From positions 8,637,455-8,701,454 of the forward strand of contig CAXIPT010000002.1 of NCBI GenBank assembly GCA_964030475.1: a DNA stretch of 64,000 nt, in the 5' to 3' direction. This stretch comes from Tethya wilhelma. Taxonomy: Eukaryota; Porifera; Demospongiae; Tethyida; Tethyidae. This document shows positions 32,901-43,854 of the stretch, in pieces; the first letter of the stretch is position 1; every line of letters starts with the position of its first letter. The notes under the pieces are model-generated. The model had not been told where the DNA came from. It saw only the letters and a list, made by a program, of their open reading frames with translations, and did not search any database. Both the position numbers and the translations under genes were made by a program.

Positions 32901-35900
32901 TACAGGGTAGACACCTGGTAGATCATAGATGTGAGTCGACTCAACGTTGCACGCTATATCTAGCTATAGAATGTACCACATGTGCACTTGATTCACTTGA
33001 ATGAGCGAAAATTTTGCCTATCTACGAGGTCTGAGAGAGTTAGATGTAGAAGACAATGGAATTAATTACGAAAAAAGCAGCCACTGAGAAGTCTCTAATG
33101 ATTTTTTTAGAATAAACAGATAAATGGAACTCTGTCGAAATCAGCACTTGTGTTCTGGTCTGTAAATTTGCGGTCACTCCCAGGAAACTTTGAATAGCTA
33201 GCTAACCTGAATTATGTTGAGTAGTATGTCACTCACGTGAGTACTAGTACCAGCATGGCTCTCTCCTTCCTTATTTTCAAAGAAAATATTCATGAAGGAG
33301 AAGCGTGAGAACGAGTCTATCAGGGTGTGTGTGTGTGTGTGTGTGTGGAGTGGGGGGGGGGTGCGTGTGTGTGTGCATGTGCGTACATGTGCCTGTAGAA
33401 AAATAAATAATTATTTTATGTGCAGGAATACTTCATTTTACATTGTCATTGAGCATTGCATGCACGAGCAAACATCCTCATGGCTGACAAAGTGACATAG
33501 TTACCTAACTATTGCCATGGTTTCTTAGTGCATGTCTAGGTGTCTTCCCCAATTCCATTAGTAACAAGTAAGTTCCGCCAAGCCCACACAGCACTTATAT
33601 TTGCTGCATGCCCTATACAGATTCTACAGCAGCCACCCGATAAGGATGTGGTTTCTTTGATAGCTGTGTTGTAATAGTAGCCTTTCAGACTTGCATGTGT
33701 TGGACTCTTTCCAAGGCACTCTTCCTCCATTAGTGTTAGGGGTGGAGAAGGAGGGGAATAGTCTGGTTGCAAATAGCCACATGTGTGTTCCTTCCTGTTT
33801 GTGGTTACCAATTAGTGGTCAGAGGCTTGTGTAGTTTTCCACTATGGTTATAGTTTAAATCACAAAGTGTGACATACAGCCTGTACCATCCAAACTACAA
33901 AATTTGGTCTCAATGCACATAATTAAGCCTCGGCGCGTGAGTATCACGTGCAGAGGATTACGGTAGTCGTTTTGTGTGTGTGTGTGTGTGTGCGTCTGTC
34001 TGTTACTAGATAATGTGAAGAATGGCCGCTCTATGGTTCAAACCGAAGGTACTTACGTTCATAAATCGAAATTATCTTGAAAATGGTTGTGTAGAATCTT
34101 GCAAGACACTGTAGTTTCTGAGATACGAGGCTTTTGTGCTTCTCTGAACGCTTACCTTCATAACCGCAGCCATAAATCACGCCCCACGTATAGTGTGCGT
34201 TATCTAGAAATACAGTTGGACTGCATGTGCTTCAGATGACAGAGCTCTGGCTCTCAGCCTCTGGATGTGATGTACTTGGCTCAGGTGGCTTAGCTGCTTG
34301 CACAGGTAAGTAACTCAATTGATTGCAAGCTAAAATTCTGAGCTTACAAGTTAGTTGTGTCAGTGTGTTTACCAGTGAACTTCCACTCAGTGTTACAATG
34401 ATATGCTTCAGCTAAGCTGCATGGTCACCATGTAGTACTGTACTGAGATGAGCAATGCTATGATTATATCAGCTGTTGTCAGATCTATTGAGCAAACTTA
34501 TGGGCTACCTGAATCATGTAATATATCTGTCTGTGATTTATGCTGCCTCATCACAAGTTGCAAGTGACAGTGTGCCGCCGAGGCTTGTGCACCACCGGTG
34601 CCTTTATTATATACTGTTCTTGGTTCAAAATAGCCACTTAAAACAAATCTATAGATGGCAAAGACTATTTAGAATATAATTATTATAGCAAAACTGTCAA
34701 TAACTATAATATTATATAGGCTGATTCTTGTAGATAACTGACAGCAATAGAATTAAGCTTATTGAATCATAAGAGAGTATCAATGATTCAAACTAAAACT
34801 ACAAATGGAGAAACGACAGTTGGTCATGTATGAGCCATGGTGTGGTGGTTTGCCATTTTATTTAACTGTGCATTAATTGTAGGATGAAATTTTCATTTAA
34901 AAATTCATACTCTCTTAAAACTCTGGTTATGATGTTGTTTTTGTATATAATTACGTATTTGGTAATAATTATTATGCTCTTAATTCTCACTGATTATTAT
35001 TAGGTCCAAACCCTCCCGTGATTACTATTAATATGGTGTTTCCATATGGCACTACAGTGATCCTCCTCTGCTCTGTGCAACAGACAGCTGTGGATGATTC
35101 ACTCGCTATCATTTGGAAAAATCCTGCAGTAAGTAGAAAAAATACTATGACATTGTGTACACTGTATGATAATTCATAGTACTGTATATAGACTGCATGG
35201 GGAGGAAATTTTATTACCCGTTGAAAAGTTTGTGAATCACTTGTTTAATTTTGTGTTTTGTAATTTGACCGATTTGGTAAAGATTGCCATACATTATTTT
35301 TTTCTATTGAGAGTTTTTTTAGTAAGTTTGTACGTACTTCATACTATCATCATATTATGTGTGCACCGTACGTCTTTATCCTTTTAGTGCATACATACAA
35401 ATGAGTTAATACATGTAACCAAGCCATCGGCATACACTGTATATAATAAGATACATAAACAATCATAGTAAATGGAAATTTTTATTTTCAAACTGGTAAA
35501 ATTGGCAAATTTCTCCAAATTGCCAAAACTAAATTTAACGCCGAAAATAAATATTCAAATATGTGCAAGCGCAATCATGACAAAAGGGTTTAGAGTGACG
35601 TTTACTCCAGTACTCCACAGTCCTTTACGAAATAAGCTTGAAACTTGCTATGAACGTTAACGTGCAAAGGAAACTTAGCTTATAGGGTATAATGCCCATG
35701 ATTAGCAATAAGCATAGTGGGCCCGGGGAGGGCTGGTTTACAAGGTTAGGCAGAAGCTTCAGTGTACAGTTAGCTTGATTGTTTTTAGCTTCATTACATA
35801 AAACTTTGTCAAAGTTGGCCAATATTGTTTGCGCTGCCGCGTTTACCAAATTTAATTTTCACCAAAATAATCAGCCATACAGTTTATACTTTTTAGAACA

Positions 35901-36176
35901 TAATCGTATATTAGGTGTCTTTTTCTGTCTCAATTCTCTCCTGCAGCAAGATGTAATCAATGGCTCACAGCAGCTGGTGAATATCTATCAGCTATTAGGG
36001 ACCTCGCGTTTACTTATCATTACATTTCTCTCAGCCGACCAAGCTGGACCATATACTTGCGTTGCAACCAATGCCAGAGGAAATGCCCAACTTTCAAAAG
36101 TAGTACATGGTAAAGACTCAATTCTATGTGTTTGCTACTATTATAGCCCTCAGCAGGTTCAGTTACATGTATGTAC

Positions 36177-36221
<45 letters not shown>

Positions 36222-38244
36222 TGTCTGTTCCATTAAAATCTCAAGAACTGGACCCCTTATTACTATTATCATGCTTCACTTTGAAGCTACGTCTTTGACC
36301 TAGACATGATAAAAGTGTGTGCTATGTAGGATTCAATGATACCTCCTTCTCCTCTAACATTGGTATACTATAGTTTTCAGTGTAAGATACGTATGTATGT
36401 GCATAATGTAATATACTACGTGATTTATTGTATCCACACCCAGGTCCCCCTGAACCTCCACCTAGACCAATCATTTCAGTTGATGATGGCAGATACACTA
36501 TTCTGTGGAGTCGACCTTCTTTCCCTAGCTCTATAAAGGCGTACATGCTGTATTTGTTTGTGTAAGTATCCAAATAATTAATGCCCACCACACTTGGATA
36601 AGGCCCTACACCTCCTAATTCAAACATATTCACAATCAATGTCATAATTGATGGCCCACAAAATGAGCATATGCATGCACTGTGTACTGTGATGCCCCCA
36701 CCCCTCAAGGTTGTCCTCTTCTCAGAGGTTCTGTTTCTCCATTGCTACAATGGGGATTTTGAATTTTTGTGAACCAAGAATCGTTTTTTTTTAGAGGCTT
36801 GTTTTACAGTGTCCCTACGTATCTCAGATTTAAGGTCCACTATCAGAGGTTCTACTGTATGCATCAGTATAATCCATTCAATGACCATGCATGCATGCAT
36901 GCTATATGCATTCATTCCCACCACCCTAATACTTCCAAAATTAAATGTTCCAAAATTAAATGCATGCATCTCGGCAGGGGTGGCACAGATGTACAGTTCA
37001 GAGCTGTCTTTGTCAATGTGAGTGAAGACCACACATCAGCTAGCTATGAATTAACGGACCTCAACAGTGGAGAGTACAATGTGAGAATATCCACCATAGC
37101 TGGCAGACAGAGGGTGGAAGGACCTCTAGGAGAAGAGGCCACCTTTACTGTTGTTGGTGAGAATTATAATGTACTAGCTGACATTAATTTGTATATATGC
37201 ATGTCTACCTCCAGAATATTATACTGCATACTTACTATATGTAATTCACAACTTTAAAGGGAAGGTACCATGAAAAAATTATATTTTATTTTTTGGGCTC
37301 AAAACAATCCTTGTTTGGCCTAGAAGAAGGGTCACTTGTCCAAAAAAATTTTTNGTATCTCAGATTTAAGGTCCACTATCAGAGGTTCTACTGTATGCAT
37401 CAGTATAATCCATTCAATGACCATGCATGCATGCATGCTATATGCATTCATTCCCACCACCCTAATACTTCCAAAATTAAATGTTCCAAAATTAAATGCA
37501 TGCATCTCGGCAGGGGTGGCACAGATGTACAGTTCAGAGCTGTCTTTGTCAATGTGAGTGAAGACCACACATCAGCTAGCTATGAATTAACGGACCTCAA
37601 CAGTGGAGAGTACAATGTGAGAATATCCACCATAGCTGGCAGACAGAGGGTGGAAGGACCTCTAGGAGAAGAGGCCACCTTTACTGTTGTTGGTGAGAAT
37701 TATAATGTACTAGCTGACATTAATTTGTATATATGCATGTCTACCTCCAGAATATTATACTGCATACTTACTATATGTTAAGCTAAGCAATAAATTATCA
37801 TGACTTTAACAAAGGGTGTATGCTATATAAAGACTATAGCAATGAATCCATGTTTGCTAAGGATTATTAATTTTAAGCTTGAAACTCTTGTATATTAAAT
37901 TCTCAACTTGTTTTTTCGAACCATGCATGCAATTCACCTGTTTTTTTTTGGGGGGGGGCATGCAATTCATCGTGATCATGACCATTAGCATCTCGATCAG
38001 TTCTTCTTGCACTAAGTTTTTTTCATTCATGGTTATTATATATACAATAGATATGATTGATTCTACGACTTCAAGCATTGCAACGACGTCAATGGATATT
38101 GATACAACTGATCGTGAGCTGATCACCATGACCACTCAGTTCTCCACTGAAGCTAGTAATGCAGTTACTACAAGGTTTAGTGTTATTGTAGGAGTACTAA
38201 GTTCACTGGTGTTCTACATTGGTCACGTTATACTGTTGTTTTGA
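29917..38244 (+). CDS. Secreted Ig/FN3 cell-surface protein, probably GPI-anchored (9 coding exons, 494 aa)
   Basis: Coding exons are 29917-29992, 31084-31255, 31373-31515, 32513-32827, 35004-35128, 35947-36109, 36444-36561, 36978-37156 and 38051-38244. All junctions are GT..AG and the phases agree throughout. Exon 1 encodes a signal peptide. Ig1 spans exons 2-3 (Cys48, Trp64, Cys108 in the GMYAC motif). Exon 4 is an Ig-like domain with no disulfide pair but DEGIYKL. Ig3 spans exons 5-6 (Cys258, Trp273, Cys315 in PYTCVATNARG). An FN3 domain spans exons 7-8. The last exon gives a Ser/Thr-rich stalk and a hydrophobic C-terminus with no cytoplasmic tail, typical of a GPI signal; a TM anchor is the alternative. 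Several N-glycosylation sequons occur. A 5' UTR exon may end at 29539 (CAGGCAA then GTGAGT) with the acceptor at 29884-29888. A role in adhesion or recognition is inferred. Confidence 0.87.
30180..30819. mobile_element. MULE-type miniature transposon with 9 bp target duplication
   Basis: The left end TAGTCTAGTCCTAGACCCCA... (30180-30240) and right end (about 30757-30819) are inverted repeats of about 60 bp with few mismatches. The flanks GTACTTCTT (30171-30179 and 30820-30828) are an exact 9 bp duplication, typical of Mutator-like elements. No transposase ORF. It lies in the first coding intron of the Ig/FN3 gene. Confidence 0.85.
31641..32015. mobile_element. MITE family A, two-armed copy
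   Basis: The left arm (31641-31745) and right arm (31921-32015) are near-perfect inverted repeats of about 95 bp (CAAAAAAATAAACAGTGTAG...ACTACTTCATT). A spacer of about 175 bp separates them. It is intronic in the Ig/FN3 gene. Confidence 0.8.
32016..32480 (+). repeat. Tail unit of composite repeat A
   Basis: This is a direct copy of the units at 40.4, 42.3 and 44.2 kb. It includes an (ACGT)n expansion at 32219-32241 and ends in the palindromic TACTACCGTACGTA motif just before exon 4 of the Ig/FN3 gene. Confidence 0.75.
33320..33388. repeat. (GT)n/G-rich microsatellite
   Basis: Intronic GT run with a GGGGGGGG interruption. Confidence 0.9.
33920..34210 (+). repeat. Dispersed repeat (diverged copy at 45775-46075)
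   Basis: It shares the order CCTCGGCGCG/CCTTGGCGCA, TTACGGTAG-CGTTTTGT, GTAGTTTCTGAG-T, GAGGCTTTT and AATCACGCCC with the 45.8 kb copy. It lies in the large intron between exons 4 and 5. Confidence 0.6.
36179..36220. repeat. (GT)n microsatellite
   Basis: A GT run of about 40 bp in intron 6 of the Ig/FN3 gene; it generates the poly-CV ORF shadows. Confidence 0.95.
37355..37780 (+). repeat. Exact 426 bp duplication of Ig/FN3 exon 8 and flanks
   Basis: It is identical, as far as I can compare by eye, to 36821-37246, and begins immediately after the single N at 37354. The copied exon (37514-37692) enters in phase 2 and leaves in phase 1, so including both copies would break the frame. Most likely an assembly join that kept overlapping ends. 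Confidence 0.85.
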
Positions 38245-39509
38245 ATTTTATTTTCAATAATAAAAATTATTTTGATAATATTAGTGTTTTTTACTCTCAT
38301 TGCTTGGTACGTGGCCTATTCAAAGTACACAGATGAATTCAATAATAAAATTTATAAAACAAGAATTATTATTTTCAGTTTTTGTTATACATAATGCATT
38401 ATTACTCAGCTGCATGATACGATCAATGATTAAAGTCTTTATAGTTTCTAACAATTAAGTTTAGCTCTTACTGGTACTGTTTTGGTCAGATATGGGCCCC
38501 ACACACCATATTATATCAGCAAGGAGACTATAGCTCGTAATTACTGCACCCATGATCGGCGTTTGTGTGTGTATGTGTGCATGCATGGGTGTGGGAGTGC
38601 ATGTGTGAAGTAAGTGAGTTGATTCACTTAATTGCATTGTGTATGTATCTAGGTCGAGGTTAGCTTCAAACAATTAAGGTTGACTGTGATTCTACGTAAG
38701 GTTTTACCTTCAATTCTCTAAACTGCAAACAGGGAGCATCTTTCAGCACGTTTGTACCATCTCTTTTACACCAAATCCTCCGAACTTCTTTTATGAATTG
38801 TATCCTTTGATGAGTTTGATCAGCTCTCTGTTGCCAATAATTAAGGGCCTGTAACAGACAAGCACCTAGTCACTGCAAGCAACATATACACATTTAATTT
38901 ATTATTTTGGTTAGCAATAAACCAAGTAGAGATGTATGTATACACTGTAACCGATAGACATGCATGGCTCTATGTGAAAATAAACAAGGTAGGAATTTAA
39001 AAATTAGTCAAGTGTATTCGTAAGTAGAGTACATAGCAGGATAGTCCGACTGGTGTGTTCTAAACAACCTAATTGTATCACATTGCATATAGGGCCACAC
39101 TAATAGCTAGTCAAGCCAGCATAATTAAGTCAATGGCACAACACACACACACACAATCATTCGCTCCATATTATTATTGCTCAGTACACATGACATGGGA
39201 CTGGGCATATTGACCAAATTTATTCATATACAACATAGCTCACAACAGCTTATTGTTTACCCATATCAACCATGTGAATATTCACAGTGGAGTTAAACCA
39301 CAACTGAGAGGGACTGTCCCTGGGGAACAACCACATTCCAGTTCAGCCACACCTTTTTTGCTACTGAGACACACCCACTATGATTGGAGTATAAATAGAC
39401 CTTGCTTGTTGTGTAAAATTTATTTGGTAGTGAACAACTGATGGTGCATGAATGAACTAAAGGAATAGAGGTTTTCCACTGCTGCAGCTTTAGCTGCCCA
39501 CTGGGCAGT
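38245..39509. other. 3' flank and intergenic region
   Basis: AATAAAAATTATT at about 38260 is a plausible polyadenylation region for the Ig/FN3 gene. The rest has no recognisable gene. Confidence 0.4.
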
Positions 39510-39687
39510 CATGGCTGCAGTAGAATTCTGGAGAAAATACTCATTGTAAGTTACAGGTATGCATGGAGGTGTCCTGTTTTTATTAACTTTAAATTTATTT
39601 TTTACAGGAAAGCTTAACAGCTTCAGATTTCCCTCTGAAGCTCTCGTAACTACAGTAGTCTTAAAAATAAGTCAATTTTTATTGTGT

Positions 39688-40246
39688 AGACAACTTTTTT
39701 TGGGCCAAACTGTCTTCATCGAATTTTTATCGTACCTTGCAAAGCTTTACCACTTCTCGTTCTAAGTTTAAAAAATTTCATAAAGAAATTTCTTCACTGA
39801 AGGAAAGAATTGAAGTTTTAGAAAGAAATCAGGGCTGTTATAAGTCCAATGATGATTCAGAAGTAACAGAAAATGATATTATGTTACTAGAACAGTTGAA
39901 GCAAAGAGTTGAACAACTTGAATCTTTGGAAAGAAAACAACTACATCGGCAGAAGTCAAGAAATCAAAACCTTTCCTTAGCTCCATGTCTCAAGTTACTC
40001 TTGCCTCAAGCAAAAAACTGGCACAACATTGGTGTGTTTTTGGAAGTCTCAGACACAAAATTGGAGCAAATTGAAGAGGATAATAAGAGTTGCAGAGATT
40101 GTCTTCGAGAAATGATAAAGGCTTGGTTGAGGCAGACAGACTGCAGTCACACATGGACAACACTTGCTGATGCTGTTGAGTACTTTGATTCCTCTCTTGC
40201 TGAAACGATCAGAGTGAATATGATTACTGGAAGGAAGAAAAAGTAA
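39688..40246 (+). CDS. Coiled-coil plus death-fold domain protein (5' end unresolved)
   Basis: An open frame from about 39690 to the stop at 40246 encodes a coiled coil (EISSLKERIEVLE..., LEQLKQRVEQLESL) followed by a death domain: NWHNIGVFLEV, LEQIEED, CLREMIKAWLRQ, TWTTLADAVEYF and AETI at the usual helix positions. There is no in-frame ATG at the start of the frame. A TTGTGTAG acceptor-like site lies just upstream. The upstream ATG at 39510 with donor GTAAGT does not splice in phase, so the first exon is unresolved. The stop is followed by an A-rich tract up to an N gap, so a processed retrocopy is possible. Death-fold proteins normally act as adaptors in apoptosis or innate signalling. 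Confidence 0.65.
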
Positions 40247-40330
40247 AAAAAAATCATAAAAGGAAAATTAAAAAAAAAATAAATAAATAAAAAAATCAAA
40301 AAAAAAAAANNNNNNNNNNNNNNNNNNNNN
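40247..40330. repeat. A-rich tract and N gap (40310-40330)
   Basis: An A-rich tract directly follows the death-domain stop codon and is cut off by a 21 bp N run. Confidence 0.85.
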
Positions 40331-40982
40331 TTTTTACAGCACTGCCCATTCCTACACTTCTCATTTTTATAAAATTTTTACTACTTGTTCATTCACTTTT
40401 TTAAACACCAAGGTGCTCAATTGCATGGAGACAACCACACAGCAGAGACTAGTCAGTCTCTACAAAAAGCAGAAGTGTACATTTGATGCGCATGCGCATT
40501 ATAGGCATGAAAAACACGTGGTCTATTGACGACCTTTACCTACATAAAAATGGCTAAATAAAAAGTACAGTATTTTATATCAAGAGTTTCAAAGCTGCCT
40601 AGATTTTGTTTGCTGCCTTTTTGCCAGCAAACAAGTAGAAAAGGACGTACTACAGATGAATTGAAGTCTTACTATATGGTCAAAGTTGTCTCAATGTCTT
40701 TTGTTTGTCTGGAAATCGCGTTCAAGTAAGTCAGTTAGGAAGGAAGATGAACAAAATTGCACTGTTGTGGCTTCTCGCCAGCGCTCTCTCCAGAGTGCTC
40801 TGGAAACTTTCTGCCAGTTTTCTTTGTTAATACAGTAAGTAAACTGTCTGTGGGAGGCTATTGAATGCATTTGAAGTCTTAGCTTTCTTTCCTTGAAAGT
40901 TTATAAGCATGAACATTTTGTATTGTGTCAATGGGACAGTCGGCCCATTCCTACTATACGTACTATCGTACGTATGATAGTC
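40331..40982 (+). repeat. Composite repeat A copy (arm end plus tail unit)
   Basis: It starts inside the MITE-A right arm at the gap, continues through the tail unit (TTCATTCACTTTTTT..., GCGCATGCGCAT, ...CGGCCCATTCCTAC) and ends in TACTATCGTACGTATGATA. Confidence 0.75.
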
Positions 40983-41483
40983 ACACTTCATACTATCATG
41001 ATGGATTATGCATACATCTGTCATAGTTGGAGTCGATCTATAAATATTCTACTTTGTATGTATGTAAGAGAATTTGACAAAGCAGCCAAAATTAAGACTT
41101 AGCTACTCATCAACCAAACATATACTTCGAATTCATGCATGCATGCACCCTCAGTATTATAGTGACAACAATAGTGAATCATATCCTATTGCTATATATA
41201 TATAGCTATCTCTTACTATACTCTCTGATGATAAACTCTGTCGTCATAAAAAACTGATGTATACATGTAATTAACAATTGCTCTTCTTACACCAGCAAAA
41301 AGAAAGGAGAACTGCAGAATCAATTGTGTTGAGAGCATTCAGAGTTCACTATAATTTCTCAGGCTGATCCAGTATATAAAGAAGTACAATATCGAACAGC
41401 TCAAAGATTTGTGTCAGTTGAGTGTGAGAACACTCAAGGATAGCTGTAGACATAGTTGAGTTGAGTGGCATTGCTGCATGGGT

Positions 41484-41491
41484 GTGTGTGC

Positions 41492-41524
<33 letters not shown>
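41484..41524. repeat. (GT)n microsatellite
   Basis: GT run following GGTGTGTGTGCCAT. Confidence 0.9.
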
Positions 41525-41525
<1 letters not shown>

Positions 41526-41600
41526 ATAATTACCTTAGTCTGAATTAAAATTTGTCTCCTTTTGTCATTTACTCTGTCTCTGATCCTCACTACTACTAGT

Positions 41601-41815
41601 GGGTTCCATGGTGGTGCAGTACTTAGTGCTCTGGACTCCCAACCTCATGGCTGGGTGTTCAAGGCCCACCATGGGTAATTTAAGGTGTTGCCATTTTTCA
41701 CCCCTTGGTGGTTGTGTGTCAGTGTCCATCTAACACCTTCACACCAGTTGACTCAGCTGTGAATGAGTACCTGGAGAGTTATCTGGGGACCGAACTGGCC
41801 TCATTCTGACTTTGT
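41601..41815 (+). mobile_element. tRNA-derived SINE
   Basis: The 5' part has an A-box-like GGTGGTGCAGTACTTAGTG, then CTGGACTCCCAACC and a B-box-like GGTGTTCAAGGCCC at tRNA-like spacing. A non-tRNA body and a T-rich end follow. It shares GACTCCCAACC with the SINE at 50304. It is not a functional tRNA gene, as no cloverleaf acceptor pairing is evident. Confidence 0.6.
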
Positions 41816-41817
41816 TT

Positions 41818-41960
41818 TTTCATTTTTAACTCACAACTATACAAAAAATTTGTTTCATCCACAAAAATTGGAACCGTACAACCATTAACGATACACTTAA
41901 TGTCATGTACAATGGCATATAGTGGAATGCCATTTTGTGTAACTGAACACTACATTACAC
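41818..41960. repeat. Inverted repeat partner of 46935-47085
   Basis: TTTTTAACTCACAACTATAC... through ...AACTGAACACTACATTACA is the near-exact reverse complement of the block at 46935-47085, 5 kb away. Confidence 0.7.
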
Positions 41961-42154
41961 AAGTATATAGTAAAAATAACAATGCTGTACATGCTCCATG
42001 TGGCATAATAATGGTTTGAAATCATAGAAGTTGTGTACCGCAATCATTGACAGTATACGTTGGCTAGCTAAGTTGGGTAAAATATAAGCATGTAGTCAAC
42101 CTAGGCAATGTTGTTTTAGTTAACACTCAAAATCCCAATAGGCTAGATTGCAAG

Positions 42155-42873
42155 ACTTGGGCATAAAAAATGAAGTAGTCATGTGCCGAACTGATTGCGA
42201 TATGCATTCCTTGTTTCCTTACTTTTACAGCACTGCCCATTCCTACCCTGCTCATTTTTATTTTTACTACTGGTTTATTCACTTTTTTAACACTAAAGAG
42301 TGTGGAGACTATCAGTGACTGGTTAGTCCCTACAAAAAGCTCGAGTATGCAGTAAAAGTTAGAGCAAGTTAATGCGCATGCGCATCAAATGCCACGTAAT
42401 GACCTTTGAACTCTACCAAAAGATGGCTGCATTGAAGTGCATGAGTTTATATACTAATTTTGTAAGCTTTCTAGATATTGTTTTAACAAATTTAGGCAGA
42501 AAGCGAGTGTAAAAGGCACTAGTCCAGATGAAAGAAGTTGTTCGTGTAGTCAAAACTGCCTCAATGCTTTTTGTTTCTCTGGAAATCGCTTTCAAGTACG
42601 AGTCAGTTAGTAATTAAGTAAGTAAATAAGTAAGTAAGTGAGAACAAAATTGCATGGGTGTAGCTTCTAACTAGCGCTCTCTAACGAGTGCTTATGAAAG
42701 TTCCTGTGGAATTAGGCCTTGCATGCTGTTGTTAATCTATCTAGGAGAGCTTCTGAGCAAGTTTGAAAGTTTAACTTGGTTTTGCTAGATTTTTATGGTG
42801 CACAACATTTTGTATTGTGTCTATGGGACATTCGGCCCATTCCTACTATACGTACTACCGTACGTATGATAAC
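42155..42873 (+). repeat. Composite repeat A copy
   Basis: A MITE-A right arm (42165-42270) is followed by the tail unit, ending in TACTATACGTACTACCGTAC. It contains a (TAAG)n stretch near 42610-42640. Confidence 0.75.
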
Positions 42874-43854
42874 CTATTATGTGGTTGCTTTTGACATTCT
42901 AGTACTCATTTGTAGTATATGTATAATAATATTATGTTAGAATACTTATCAGGGCTCTACATGAAATATGCATGGTAATATTGAACAAACCCTCGGGTTT
43001 AACTGAGTGTATTTCAAAGTAGAGTACACAGTAGGCATGTTTTAACCAACTTGTATCATGGCGCTTAGAGTTCTTACAACTTTCTTTCCAGTTTTGAGTA
43101 TATAGTTTAGGTTGAAGCGCCACTTACGTTAGGAGAAGGTCAAGACATAGACAATTGTCACAGCTCACACGCTAAAAATTTGAACTTGAAACGGGTACCA
43201 ATTTAAGACTATCTTTGAAGAAAAATAGCATCAATGTTGTCTTCTAGTTATCTTCTGAAGAATTTCAAGCACTAGAGTCTCTTTTCACTGGATAGTTCTT
43301 GGCTTTTTGTGTATATTCCACCAGATTTCCTGTGGAATATCAAGATTTTTCCCTGTGGTTGAGTACAGTCAGAAAGTAAAGTTTGAAAGTATGGCTTCCC
43401 ACAATACAAGTGTAGCTTTGTTCCCACCTCTTCCCTTGCAACTTGAAAAGGAGAAAGCCAGGTATCAAATATCATGCATGATGTAAAGGTGAATGCCAAT
43501 TCAAGGTGGATGTGACCTCTGTGCTATAGATTGCAACACATGATTCTGCCCATGGCATCAACCTTGTTTTTGTTTATCTACGTACGTCTGTACCATCACT
43601 TTTGGGATTCAGTTAGGCTAGCTGATTTTTGCTATTAAATCAGTGACTGTCATGGTCATAATATTGGTTGTGATGGTGACCATCCATTTTAGTCACTTGT
43701 TTTCTCCATGGTCCTAGCTAGTAGAGGCTCAATACTTGCTATGTTAGTGCAGCAATACATAGACTATAAATTATGAACATAGCGGTATCACTCTTGGAAT
43801 TCTGTTCAGCTATAGCTGACAAAAAAGCCTAAGATGCTAGCTTTCTATTTTAAC
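42874..43854. other. Intergenic region
   Basis: The ORFs at 42932-43123 and 43272-43499 have no recognisable domain. I see nothing else to support. Confidence 0.4.

Noticed and set aside
36769..37257. 162-aa ORF, also at 37293-37781
   Set aside because: It reads through intron sequence; only 36978-37156 is a phase-consistent exon.
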